Assembly (NCBI RefSeq): GCF_030406325.1
Contig: NZ_JAUEQY010000002.1
Coordinates: 310,001 to 374,000 of the forward strand
Source of the DNA: Actinomadura sp. DC4
GTDB lineage: Bacteria; Actinomycetota; Actinomycetes; Streptosporangiales; Streptosporangiaceae
Length of the DNA stretch: 64,000 bases
Reading direction: 5' to 3'
Under the pieces are notes generated by a model. The model was not told the origin of the DNA, did not search any database, and worked only from the letters and a program-made list of their open reading frames with translations. This document shows, piece after piece, positions 21,481 through 29,422 of this stretch. Both the position numbers and the translations under genes were made by a program. How positions within the stretch are numbered: the stretch's first letter is position 1; each line of letters opens with the position of its first letter.

Positions 21481-22752
21481 ATGAACATCATTCGAGCCAC
21501 GGCGCTCGGGGCCGTACGCGGCCTCGGCCTGGCCCTGCTGGGCATGGTCGGGTCGCTGGTGCTGTTCATCCTGTCGGTGGTGTCGATCTCTCTATCGGTG
21601 GTGGGCATCGGCGTCTTGCTCGTCCCCCTGGTCACCGAGGTCGCGCGCAGCCACGCCAACCTGCGCCGCAGGCTGGCCCACGAGTGGTTCGGCGTCGAGG
21701 TCAGGGAGCCGTACAAGCCGCGGCCGCGCTTCCAGGGCGGCGTGATCGGCGCGATGGAGCGCTACCGGTGGATCATGACCGACCCGGCGACGTGGCGTGA
21801 CATGGCCTGGATGATCGTCGACGCCACGGCCGGCTTCACCTTGGGGATCTTCGCCTTCTCACTGCCGATGTACGGCCCGTACGGCTGGGTGCTGGCGGCC
21901 GGTGTGTGGCGCCCGATCGTGCACTCCGGCGGCAACGAGTGGTACACCTTCGTCCGCATCAGCGACCAGCGCACCGCGAACTACGCGGGGCTGCTCGGCT
22001 TCGTCTACCTCGGCCTGGGCCTGTGGCTGACCCCCCGGGTCATGCTCCAGCACGCGCGGATGGCGGCGAACCTGCTCAAGCCCACGCGCGAGCGGGAGCT
22101 GGAGATGCGGGTCGCGCGGCTGACCGAGACCCGCTCGGACGCGATCGACACCCAGGCCGCCGAGCTGCGCCGGATCGAACGCGACCTGCACGACGGCGCG
22201 CAGGCCCGGCTCGTGGCCATGGGCATGAGCCTGGGCACCATCGAGCACCTGCTCGAACGCGACCCGGAGCGGGCCAGGCTCCTGCTGGCCGAGGCGCGCG
22301 AGTCCTCCTCCAAGGCCCTCACCGAGCTGCGCGACCTGGTCCGCGGCATCCATCCGCCGGTGCTCGCCGAGCGCGGGCTGGGCGACGCCGTACGCGCCCT
22401 GGCGATGGCGAGCCCGCTGCGGACCGAGGTGGAGGTCGACATTCCCGGCCGCATCGACGCGCCGGTCGAGTCGGCCGCTTATTTCGCGGTCTCGGAGGTG
22501 CTCACCAACGCGGCCAAGCACTCGGGCGCGCAGCGCGTCTGGCTGGACCTTCGTCACGAGAACGGCATGCTGCACATCATGGTCACCGACGACGGAAGCG
22601 GCGGGGCCGCGCTGTCCGGCGGAACGGGCCTGCGCGGCATCGAGCGCCGACTCGGTACATTCGACGGCATCCTCGCGTTGAACAGCCCGGCGGGCGGCCC
22701 GACGATCGTGACCATGGAGCTGCCGTGCGAGCTGTCCTCGCCTGAGCAATAG
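21481..22752 (+). CDS. Sensor histidine kinase with putative-sensor membrane domain
   Basis: 423 aa from ATG 21481 (GGGAGGAACG just upstream). Residues 1-195 are a four-helix membrane sensor of the PF13796 type, with LRRRLAHEWFGVEVREPY and DPATWRDMAWMIVD motifs. The HisKA_3 dimerisation helix carries the phospho-acceptor H237 (RIERDLHDGAQ). The HATPase domain follows (SEVLTNAAKHSGA, VTDDGSGG, GLRGIERRL). It pairs with the response regulator 15 nt downstream. It is a distant paralogue of the kinase at 27958-29259. The divergent MMPL transporter is a candidate target. Confidence 0.93.
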   Translation: MNIIRATALGAVRGLGLALLGMVGSLVLFILSVVSISLSVVGIGVLLVPLVTEVARSHANLRRRLAHEWFGVEVREPYKPRPRFQGGVIGAMERYRWIMTDPATWRDMAWMIVDATAGFTLGIFAFSLPMYGPYGWVLAAGVWRPIVHSGGNEWYTFVRISDQRTANYAGLLGFVYLGLGLWLTPRVMLQHARMAANLLKPTRERELEMRVARLTETRSDAIDTQAAELRRIERDLHDGAQARLVAMGMSLGTIEHLLERDPERARLLLAEARESSSKALTELRDLVRGIHPPVLAERGLGDAVRALAMASPLRTEVEVDIPGRIDAPVESAAYFAVSEVLTNAAKHSGAQRVWLDLRHENGMLHIMVTDDGSGGAALSGGTGLRGIERRLGTFDGILALNSPAGGPTIVTMELPCELSSPEQ

Positions 22753-22767
22753 TCCTTGGGAGCCGTC

Positions 22768-23415
22768 ATGCGTGTCGTCCTCGCCGAGGACCTGTTCCTG
22801 CTGAGAGACGGCCTGGTCCGGCTGCTGGAGGCGTACGACTTCGAGATCGCGGCCGCGGTCGACAACGGACCGGAGCTCTCCCGGGCGCTGGTGACGATCA
22901 AGCCGGACGTCGCGGTGGTCGACGTCCGGCTGCCGCCGACCTTCACCGACGAGGGCCTTCAGGCCGCCCTGCACGCCCGCCGCGAGGTGCCGGGCCTGCC
23001 GGTGCTGGTGCTGTCGCAGCACGTGGAGCAGCTGTACGCCCGCGAGCTGCTCGCCGATGGCAGCGGCGGGGTGGGCTACCTGCTCAAGGACCGGGTGTTC
23101 GACGCCGACCAGTTCGTCGACGCCGTACGCCGGGTGGCCGCGGGCGGCACCGCGATGGACCCGCAGGTGATCTCCCAGCTCCTGATGCGCAAGTCGCGGG
23201 ACGAGCCGCTCGGCGCGCTGACTCCTCGCGAGCGCGAGGTGCTGTCGCTGATGGCCGAGGGCCGCTCGAACGTCGCGATCGCCCAGCGGCTCGTGGTCAC
23301 CGAGCGCGCCATCGCCAAGCACACGTCCAACATCTTCCTCAAACTGGACCTGCCGCCCTCGGACGACGACAACCGCCGCGTCCTCGCGGTCCTGGCCTAC
23401 CTGGGCGGCACCTAG
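22768..23415 (+). CDS. NarL/LuxR-type response regulator
   Basis: 215 aa from ATG 22768 with TGGGAG 6 nt upstream; a TTG start at 22756 is less likely. The receiver has D52 (VVDVRLPP), E7/D8 and K103-region LLKDRV. The C-terminal LuxR helix-turn-helix contains LTPREREVLSLMAEGRSN and AIAKHTSNIFLKLDL. Cognate regulator of the kinase at 21481. A degraded transposon scar begins right after its stop. Confidence 0.94.
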   Translation: MRVVLAEDLFLLRDGLVRLLEAYDFEIAAAVDNGPELSRALVTIKPDVAVVDVRLPPTFTDEGLQAALHARREVPGLPVLVLSQHVEQLYARELLADGSGGVGYLLKDRVFDADQFVDAVRRVAAGGTAMDPQVISQLLMRKSRDEPLGALTPREREVLSLMAEGRSNVAIAQRLVVTERAIAKHTSNIFLKLDLPPSDDDNRRVLAVLAYLGGT

Positions 23416-23429
23416 GTGTATTGATCTGA

Positions 23430-23561
23430 TCGGTTGTTGCCGCGGGTGACGGGTGGCTGGCCGCCGCGTGCGGTGTGGCATCTGTGGTGGTCGCTTGTGC
23501 GGTAGGGCCAGGCGTTGTCGGTCAGTACCCGCTCGATGTGGTCTCTGCATCCCACGACACC
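23430..23561 (-). pseudogene. Fragment of an IS481/IS3-type DDE transposase
   Basis: On the minus strand a 40-residue stretch reads RDHIERVLTDNAWPYR, the second catalytic Asp motif (VLTDNGxxYR) of IS481-family integrase-core transposases. The rest of the protein is missing on both sides. It is joined head to head with an unrelated IS5-type fragment. Confidence 0.6.
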
Positions 23562-23566
23562 CACTG

Positions 23567-23890
23567 AAGCGACCGGGACGCCCGTGGAGACGTCCGGTAC
23601 GGGTGATCGCCGATAAGGGCTCCTGCCCCGCGCCATCCGCACCTACCTGCGCGCCGCCGTATCGCCGCGACCATCCCCGAACACACCGACCAGGAAGCCG
23701 GACGCCGTCGCCGCAGTGCATGCGGCGGCCGGCCACCGGCCTCCGATCGCTTCATCTACAAACGGCGCAACGTGGTCGAACGCTGCTTCAACCACCTCAA
23801 GCGATACCGCGCCCTCGCCACCCGCTACGACAAGACCGCCCGGTCTACCAAGCCCTGATCGACCTGACCAACCTGCTCGCCTGGCCTTGA
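23567..23890 (+). pseudogene. Degraded 3' end of an IS5-family transposase
   Basis: Stitching three frames gives RVIADKGS, then RAIRTYLRA, then IAATIPEHTDQEAGRRRR, YKRRNVVERCFNHLKRYRALATRYDKTA and finally YQALIDLTNLLAWP with a stop at 23888-23890. These are the C-terminal motifs (DKGY; E in RNVVERCF, the Y-2-R-3-E block) of IS5-group transposases. At least three frameshifts and loss of the N-terminal two thirds make it non-functional. Confidence 0.75.
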
Positions 23891-23986
23891 GGACAGACCC
23901 TTAGGGCCGGCCTCCGGGGCGCGCTCCCGGGCCGAACCCTGCGGATTCTTCCCGGCTCACCTGCCCCGTCTCGGCCGTGGCCGGTC

Positions 23987-24634
23987 TCAGCTCTGGCCGA
24001 GGTAGGCGAGGACGGCCATGACCCGGCGATGGGTGCTGTTGGTGTGCTGGAGGCCGAGTTTGAGGAAAATGTTGGAGATGTGCTTCTCCACCGCGCCGTC
24101 GGTGACGACGAGCTTGCGGGCGACCGCGGCGTTGGACATTCCCTCGGCCATGAGTGCCAGTACCTCGCGCTCGCGCGGCGTCAGGGCTTCCAGGCGGTCG
24201 CCTCTGCGGCGCCGGCCGAGCAGCTGTCCGATCACCTCGGAGTCGATCACGGTGCCGCCCTCGGCCACCCGGCGGACCGCGGCGAGGAACTCCGCGACGT
24301 CCGCGACGCGCTCCTTCAGCAGGTAGCCGACGCCCTCCGCGCCGCCGCCGATCAGGTCGGTGGCGTAGCGCTCCTCGACGTACTGGGAGAAGACGAGGAT
24401 CGGGGTGCCCGGCACCCGCTTCCGTACCTCCAGCGCGGCGCGCAGACCCTCGTCGGTGAAGGACGGCGGCATGCGCACGTCCACGATGGCAAGGTCCGGA
24501 CGGTGCTCCTCGACCTGGGCGACGAGGTTGGTCCCGTCTCCCGAGGTGGCCACCGTCTCGATGCCCTCATCGGCGAGAAGGCGGATCAGGCCTTCGCGCA
24601 GCATCACAGCGTCTTCCGCGATCACGACCCGCAC
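23987..24634 (-). CDS. NarL/LuxR-type response regulator (second copy)
   Basis: 215 aa, ATG 24634. Receiver with D52 (IVDVRMPPSFTDEGL) and a LuxR helix-turn-helix (LTPREREVLALMAEGMSN, AVEKHISNIFLKLGL). It is clearly paralogous to the regulator at 22768. No kinase lies directly upstream. The nearest co-oriented kinase (27958-29259) is separated from it by the Tox-PL gene, suggesting an originally adjacent pair. Confidence 0.94.
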   Translation of the reverse strand: MRVVIAEDAVMLREGLIRLLADEGIETVATSGDGTNLVAQVEEHRPDLAIVDVRMPPSFTDEGLRAALEVRKRVPGTPILVFSQYVEERYATDLIGGGAEGVGYLLKERVADVAEFLAAVRRVAEGGTVIDSEVIGQLLGRRRRGDRLEALTPREREVLALMAEGMSNAAVARKLVVTDGAVEKHISNIFLKLGLQHTNSTHRRVMAVLAYLGQS

Positions 24635-24704
24635 GGTGGTTCAGCTTAGAGCACCTCCGGACGGGCCCGCCGTCGTCGATGGGGGACGTGCCTGCCGGAT
24701 CGGC

Positions 24705-27700
24705 CTAGCCGCTCACACTCGCACGCGGATTCAGTGCGATGACCGCGACGTTGACGCAAGTCGGGTGGGGGACTGGAGTGCCGTCCGCGTAGAAAACGCA
24801 TGCTCGCGGAGACTTCCAGCCGATCCCGTCTTCGTCATACTCGATGGCCCGATCCTGTGCCCGGTTCATGGCGGCGGGCCCGCTCTGGGGCAGGGACGGC
24901 TCAACGGGACTTGTGCCCGCGGGCGTCGTCCACTCAACCAATCTGTGGCGGAAGAACCGAACGTGCTCGGCGGAGTAGCGTTGTGCGGACCCGCCCTCGG
25001 CTTCCTTCAGATGTCGCCGGAGCCCATTGAGGACTGAGTCGGCGCCGTTGGCCATGAAGATCCGGCGATATCCGGCGCCTCCCCGCCCGACGAAACCGGC
25101 GCCTCCGTGTGCGTGCGCACCCCGACCTGGCTGATTCGTGCCAGGCGTGCCGAACGTCCCACGGCCGGGGACGCCCGGACCACCGTACGACGTCCCCCTC
25201 GGACCCATAGGTGCGACCGGCCCCATCATGCCGATGTGGCCCGTCGACGCGCCGTGGTTCGCCGACCCGAAGGGACTCATCGGCGGCAACGGCACCGTGG
25301 GTATGCCACGCCCCCTCATTGCGCCACGACCCATCGGCACGCCACGGCCCATCAGCGGGACCGGCGCCGGCACCGGCCCGACGCCGACGGGTGTGAGCGC
25401 GTCGATCACTCGGCCGAGCTCGCTCAGCCAGGTGTCGACGACTCGCGTGTCCTGGAACTTGTCCCGGGCGGTGGCGACATCGTGCCGCAACGAGCCCAAG
25501 AGATCACGTAGCGTCACAGCGGACCCGGGGACGCCGCCGAGAAGAAATTCGTGCAGAGCTAGCGTCACAACCGCGGCGACGTTGCTGGTGAGGTCGCCTT
25601 TCGTCAGCGGCTTACTCAGAGTCCAGCCGGCGATGGCCTCGATGCGCCGGAGCAGGTCCCACACCACCGATGCCAGGTCCTGCCCCTGCTGACGGCCGGC
25701 AAGATGACTCGCCGCGTCGACCAGAGAGCGGACATGAGCCTCGCTCGAGGCGGCCATCGCGGCCTTTTTGATCGTCGAACCCCGCTCAAATGCAGTTCCT
25801 GCTACTTTTTCTATCTCCCCATAAGCCATGACAGCTCCGGAAGACGTCATTACAGAAGCACGATGGAAACGGAGTTCCATCACCGCGAGGCCGACCTTCG
25901 ACTTCCCCCTGTTGAAGTCGAGGGCGTCGAAGCCAAAAGACTGGAACAGCTCAGCCGTACCGATCCTACGGCTACCACCTACCTGTCGCAGAAAGTTGTC
26001 CACGACATCACCAAAAGATCGCCCGGGCACGAGGTCCTCCAGGCTCAGGCCCATCAGCCCCGGGTACGCACCATCGCTTGAAGAGCTTCTTGTCCACAGC
26101 GATTCCAGATCACCAAGCGTCTCACTGAGGTGGACCTCGATCATGCCCTTCACCCAGGCCGCATGGTTCAGCAAGAACGACTGTACGCCAGAGGGGAGCG
26201 ATTCTCGGACACTCGCCAATGAATTGCGCAGAAGCACGCTGGTATAGTTCTTGGCGATGATCTTCCTGTCGAGCACCTGATTCGCCACAGCCGCAAACTG
26301 CAGGTAGGCGATCGCCGCCGCGCTTTCCAGTTCGGCTACACCATCGATACCTTCAAAGGCCCTGACGACGTGCTCATCGGCCCCTCGGCCGATGAGCTGC
26401 CCGACATAGCGACGGGCAAGTCCTCTGCCGAATTCGAGTGCCTGCTCCATATGGCTTTTCAACGGCGGGGCATCGGGCGGTGCATTACGGGCGTCACGGT
26501 CCAGCCACGTATAATGATGGGCAAACTGCAAGAAATACTTGAGTCCGGCCAAGGGCACACCAACCGAAAACTGCACTGCGATCTCATCGATGTTCTTGGG
26601 GCCCGGCCTGAAGGTCGCCCGCTTCCCCCAAGCCAGATACCGATAACGGCGACCAGTGAAGATGCTGCTCAAAAAGACGCCGGACCGGGGATCGCTGTTG
26701 TCCTGGCTCGCTTCTTTCAATGCGTCAAGCATACGGCGAGCCTCCCTCAGAATACTTTCGGACTTCGGCCGCCCGTCATCTCCTGGCACCATGAACATGA
26801 CCGGAACAACGATTTCCAGGATTTTCACATCTGCGGTGTAGACCGGCCCCAGGCCGGACGCCTCCGCATCCGCGACCGTTGAAAAATAACGGTTGCCGGC
26901 CGCCGGAAATCCGTAGCTGTCGGCGACGATCTCTATCCCGGTGTCTTCGTCCCGGAGAAGAATGTCGCCGACGGTTTCGATGTCCTTGCCGTCCGACCTT
27001 CCGAGGATGAAATACGTCTCCCACTCCATCCCCCCGCCCTCGTATCGCAAGCCGGGTGACGGGTCGAGGAGCGCGTTGAGGGTACTGGCCGGAGTGACGG
27101 CCATCGGCTCGCCGGCCTCGTCCATCAGTGGCACGGCCCGGCCGGCAGGGTCCATCACGATCACTCGAGCCCCCGAGGCCACCGGCCACTTCTCGGAGAC
27201 ACTCGTGATCTGGGGCTCCTGCGGCGCCTGAGGCTCGACCCGAAAGACCTCGCCTCCCTCGTTGACCACAAGGAAACCATGCCGTGGCCTGCCGGGCCGC
27301 GACACCAGCACGAACGCCGCCGAGCCGGAAGGGAGGGTCCCGACCCGGTCGACCACTGACCTGAGCGTGTGCTCCACCGGCCGCCAGTCACCACCCGTGG
27401 CCGCCGCCAGGGCATCCTGCGGCCGGCCGGTGCCGAGCCGGGATGAGTCGCGCACCACCGGCGAACCGTAGAACGCACTGCGAATGATCTCCAGCCGTTG
27501 CACGCAGTCATCGGCGCCCGGCGACGACCGGGGCAACGAGACCCCCCGCAGCCGCTCTCGCAGACGGCTTCGCCTGGCTTCAGCGCCGTCGGCAGGTGCG
27601 GCGGCGATCATGTCGTGGCCGACGGCCGGCCTCAGCACGACCGACCTCTCGCGTGAGCTCGACCTGTGACCAAGCGTGATCATTCCGTTCGGCCAGTGTG

Positions 27701-27800
27701 ACGCCTCGACCGCCTGCACGCAGGCAGTCCCGCCCATGGCCGCGCTGTGCCCCGATGTAAGCCACCGCTCCCGACTCGTCCCGGCCTGTCCCCGATTCAC
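24705..27800 (-). CDS. Large protein with N-terminal papain-fold toxin (Tox-PL, glutamine deamidase-like) domain
   Basis: About 1031 aa from GTG 27800 (GGAAGAGGA 9 nt upstream); a TTG at 27809 and an ATG at 27611 are alternatives. Residue numbers here count from the TTG. A papain-like toxin domain spans about 98-196. Candidate catalytic Cys102 is in ADDCVQRLEI, His177 in RPRHGFLVVNEGG, and the third position is E192 in RVEPQ, where the family usually has Asp (DPQ). The middle (about 255-780) is helical and unassigned, with the motifs MEWETYFILG and VQFSVGVPLAGL, reminiscent of the very large actinomycete polymorphic-toxin proteins. The region about 815-935 is Gly/Pro/Met/Arg low complexity with many GRG units. 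There is no signal peptide and no visible immunity gene. GC is visibly below its neighbours, suggesting horizontal transfer. It separates a kinase from a response regulator. Confidence 0.75.
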   Translation of the reverse strand: MNRGQAGTSRERWLTSGHSAAMGGTACVQAVEASHWPNGMITLGHRSSSRERSVVLRPAVGHDMIAAAPADGAEARRSRLRERLRGVSLPRSSPGADDCVQRLEIIRSAFYGSPVVRDSSRLGTGRPQDALAAATGGDWRPVEHTLRSVVDRVGTLPSGSAAFVLVSRPGRPRHGFLVVNEGGEVFRVEPQAPQEPQITSVSEKWPVASGARVIVMDPAGRAVPLMDEAGEPMAVTPASTLNALLDPSPGLRYEGGGMEWETYFILGRSDGKDIETVGDILLRDEDTGIEIVADSYGFPAAGNRYFSTVADAEASGLGPVYTADVKILEIVVPVMFMVPGDDGRPKSESILREARRMLDALKEASQDNSDPRSGVFLSSIFTGRRYRYLAWGKRATFRPGPKNIDEIAVQFSVGVPLAGLKYFLQFAHHYTWLDRDARNAPPDAPPLKSHMEQALEFGRGLARRYVGQLIGRGADEHVVRAFEGIDGVAELESAAAIAYLQFAAVANQVLDRKIIAKNYTSVLLRNSLASVRESLPSGVQSFLLNHAAWVKGMIEVHLSETLGDLESLWTRSSSSDGAYPGLMGLSLEDLVPGRSFGDVVDNFLRQVGGSRRIGTAELFQSFGFDALDFNRGKSKVGLAVMELRFHRASVMTSSGAVMAYGEIEKVAGTAFERGSTIKKAAMAASSEAHVRSLVDAASHLAGRQQGQDLASVVWDLLRRIEAIAGWTLSKPLTKGDLTSNVAAVVTLALHEFLLGGVPGSAVTLRDLLGSLRHDVATARDKFQDTRVVDTWLSELGRVIDALTPVGVGPVPAPVPLMGRGVPMGRGAMRGRGIPTVPLPPMSPFGSANHGASTGHIGMMGPVAPMGPRGTSYGGPGVPGRGTFGTPGTNQPGRGAHAHGGAGFVGRGGAGYRRIFMANGADSVLNGLRRHLKEAEGGSAQRYSAEHVRFFRHRLVEWTTPAGTSPVEPSLPQSGPAAMNRAQDRAIEYDEDGIGWKSPRACVFYADGTPVPHPTCVNVAVIALNPRASVSG

Positions 27801-27957
27801 GACCGACAATCCTCTTCCTCACCCCGTACGTGTTCCGATCGGCCGCAACCTATCAAGATCGTCCGCGATCGGCCGGGAGCAGGTCCACGTCACGCGTGTG
27901 CATCGGCTCACGTCATCGCGCTCGTGGAGCCCGGGCGGCACAGCCCGGGCTGAACCG

Positions 27958-29259
27958 CTACCAGACAGCCGGGAGGTCCGCCCGAATCACGGTGGGACCT
28001 CCCGCCGGGCTGTTGACCGTGAGGATTCCGTCGATCCCGGCCGCGCGGTCGGCGAGACCGGCCAGGCCGCCGCCCGCCTCGGCGGCGGCGCCGCCGACGC
28101 CGTTGTCGGAGACCTCCACCACGATCCAGTTCTGATCGCGGGTGACGCGCACGGAGGCGCGGGTGGCGCGGGCGTACTTGCTGACGTTGGTGAGCGCCTC
28201 GGAGACGATGAAGTAGGCGATGCTCTCCACCGCGGCGGGCGGCCGGGTGGGCAGGTCGACCTCGACCGACACCGGCACCTGGGTGCGTGCGGCCACCGCG
28301 GAGATCGCCGCGTCCAGGCCGCGGTCGGTCAGGATCGCCGGATAGATGCCACGGGCGAGGTTGCGCAGCTCGGCGATGGCCTCCTTGGCGCCGGCGTGCG
28401 CCTGCTGGATCAGCTCCTCGGCCCCCGCCGGGTCGGTCTCCAGCTTGGCGCGGGCACGGCCGAGGTCCATCGCCACCGCGAGCAGTTGCTGCTGGGCGCC
28501 GTCGTGCAGGTCGCGCTCGATGCGCCGGCGCTCGGCCTCGGCGGCGTCCACGCCGCGGGCCCGGCTGGCCTGAAGCTGTGCCGTACGGGCACGGAGCTTC
28601 TGGTTCTCGTTCGGGCCGAGGAGGTAGCGGGCGAGCGAGCCGTGGGCGTAGCCGACGCCGCGGACGACGTAGAGCGTCACGAAGCCGAGGGCGATGCCCA
28701 GCGGGATCGCCGGGAGGGTCGCGATCGTGTTGTCGAACCAGATCTGGTGGCCGCCGAGCGTGATGTACATGAAGCCGGCGTCCTGCCAGTTGATCGTCAG
28801 CGGCATGGCGACGAGCGCCGCCGAGGCGGACCAGAGCCCGACCGACAGCGCGAACTCGGCCGTGCCCAGCGGGAAGACCAGGAAGAGGTAGAGAAGGTCC
28901 TTCCAGGTGGCCGGGTCGACGGCCATCGCCCGCCACTTCTTGAACAGGTTGCCGCCCGCCGGCAGGGGGCGGTACGGGTCGGTGATCTCGAACCCGAAGG
29001 CGGCCTTCATGAGCCGGCGCTCGAACCTCGCGGCGAGGCGCCACAGGATCATCGCGAGGGCGAGGCCGAGCACGCCCACCCAGATGACGACCGTGCCCGC
29101 GGACACCGAGAGCAGCGTGACCAGCCCCACGAAGTAGGTCACGCCCAGGGGGAAGTGCAACAGCAGGTAGGCCGCCGACCGCCAGGTCAGCGACTCTCTC
29201 GCCAACCGCAGCGGCCCGAACCTCCGCTGGGAGGATGTCATCTCGAGCGTGGTGTTCAC
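27958..29259 (-). CDS. Sensor histidine kinase with putative-sensor membrane domain (second copy)
   Basis: 433 aa from GTG 29259 (AAAGGGACAGC upstream). The four-helix membrane sensor covers about 28-205, again with FGFEITDPYRPLP and DPATWKDLLYLFLVFPLG motifs. The phospho-acceptor is H252 (RIERDLHDGAQQQLL), and the HATPase domain has SEALTNVSKYARA, VSDNGVGG and GLADRAAGIDG. Homologous to the kinase at 21481. Its likely partner regulator (23987-24634) lies 3.3 kb downstream behind the Tox-PL gene. Confidence 0.93.
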   Translation of the reverse strand: MNTTLEMTSSQRRFGPLRLARESLTWRSAAYLLLHFPLGVTYFVGLVTLLSVSAGTVVIWVGVLGLALAMILWRLAARFERRLMKAAFGFEITDPYRPLPAGGNLFKKWRAMAVDPATWKDLLYLFLVFPLGTAEFALSVGLWSASAALVAMPLTINWQDAGFMYITLGGHQIWFDNTIATLPAIPLGIALGFVTLYVVRGVGYAHGSLARYLLGPNENQKLRARTAQLQASRARGVDAAEAERRRIERDLHDGAQQQLLAVAMDLGRARAKLETDPAGAEELIQQAHAGAKEAIAELRNLARGIYPAILTDRGLDAAISAVAARTQVPVSVEVDLPTRPPAAVESIAYFIVSEALTNVSKYARATRASVRVTRDQNWIVVEVSDNGVGGAAAEAGGGLAGLADRAAGIDGILTVNSPAGGPTVIRADLPAVW

Positions 29260-29378
29260 CGCTGTCCCTTTCGCGCCGCCATCAACCGTACGGCTACAGC
29301 CTCGCGAATCGCGGTCTCCGCCGCCATGGAGCGTCCCAGCCTCATCGAGGTAGGGCTACCCCCACCCCGGATACGCGA

Positions 29379-29408
29379 GGACGCCCCGGGCGAAGCCGCG
29401 GGGCGTCC
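29379..29408 (-). terminator. Terminator of rho
   Basis: GGACGCCCC and GGGGCGTCC form a 9-bp perfect stem 14 nt after the rho stop. Confidence 0.75.
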
Positions 29409-29422
29409 GTCGATCACGCGTG

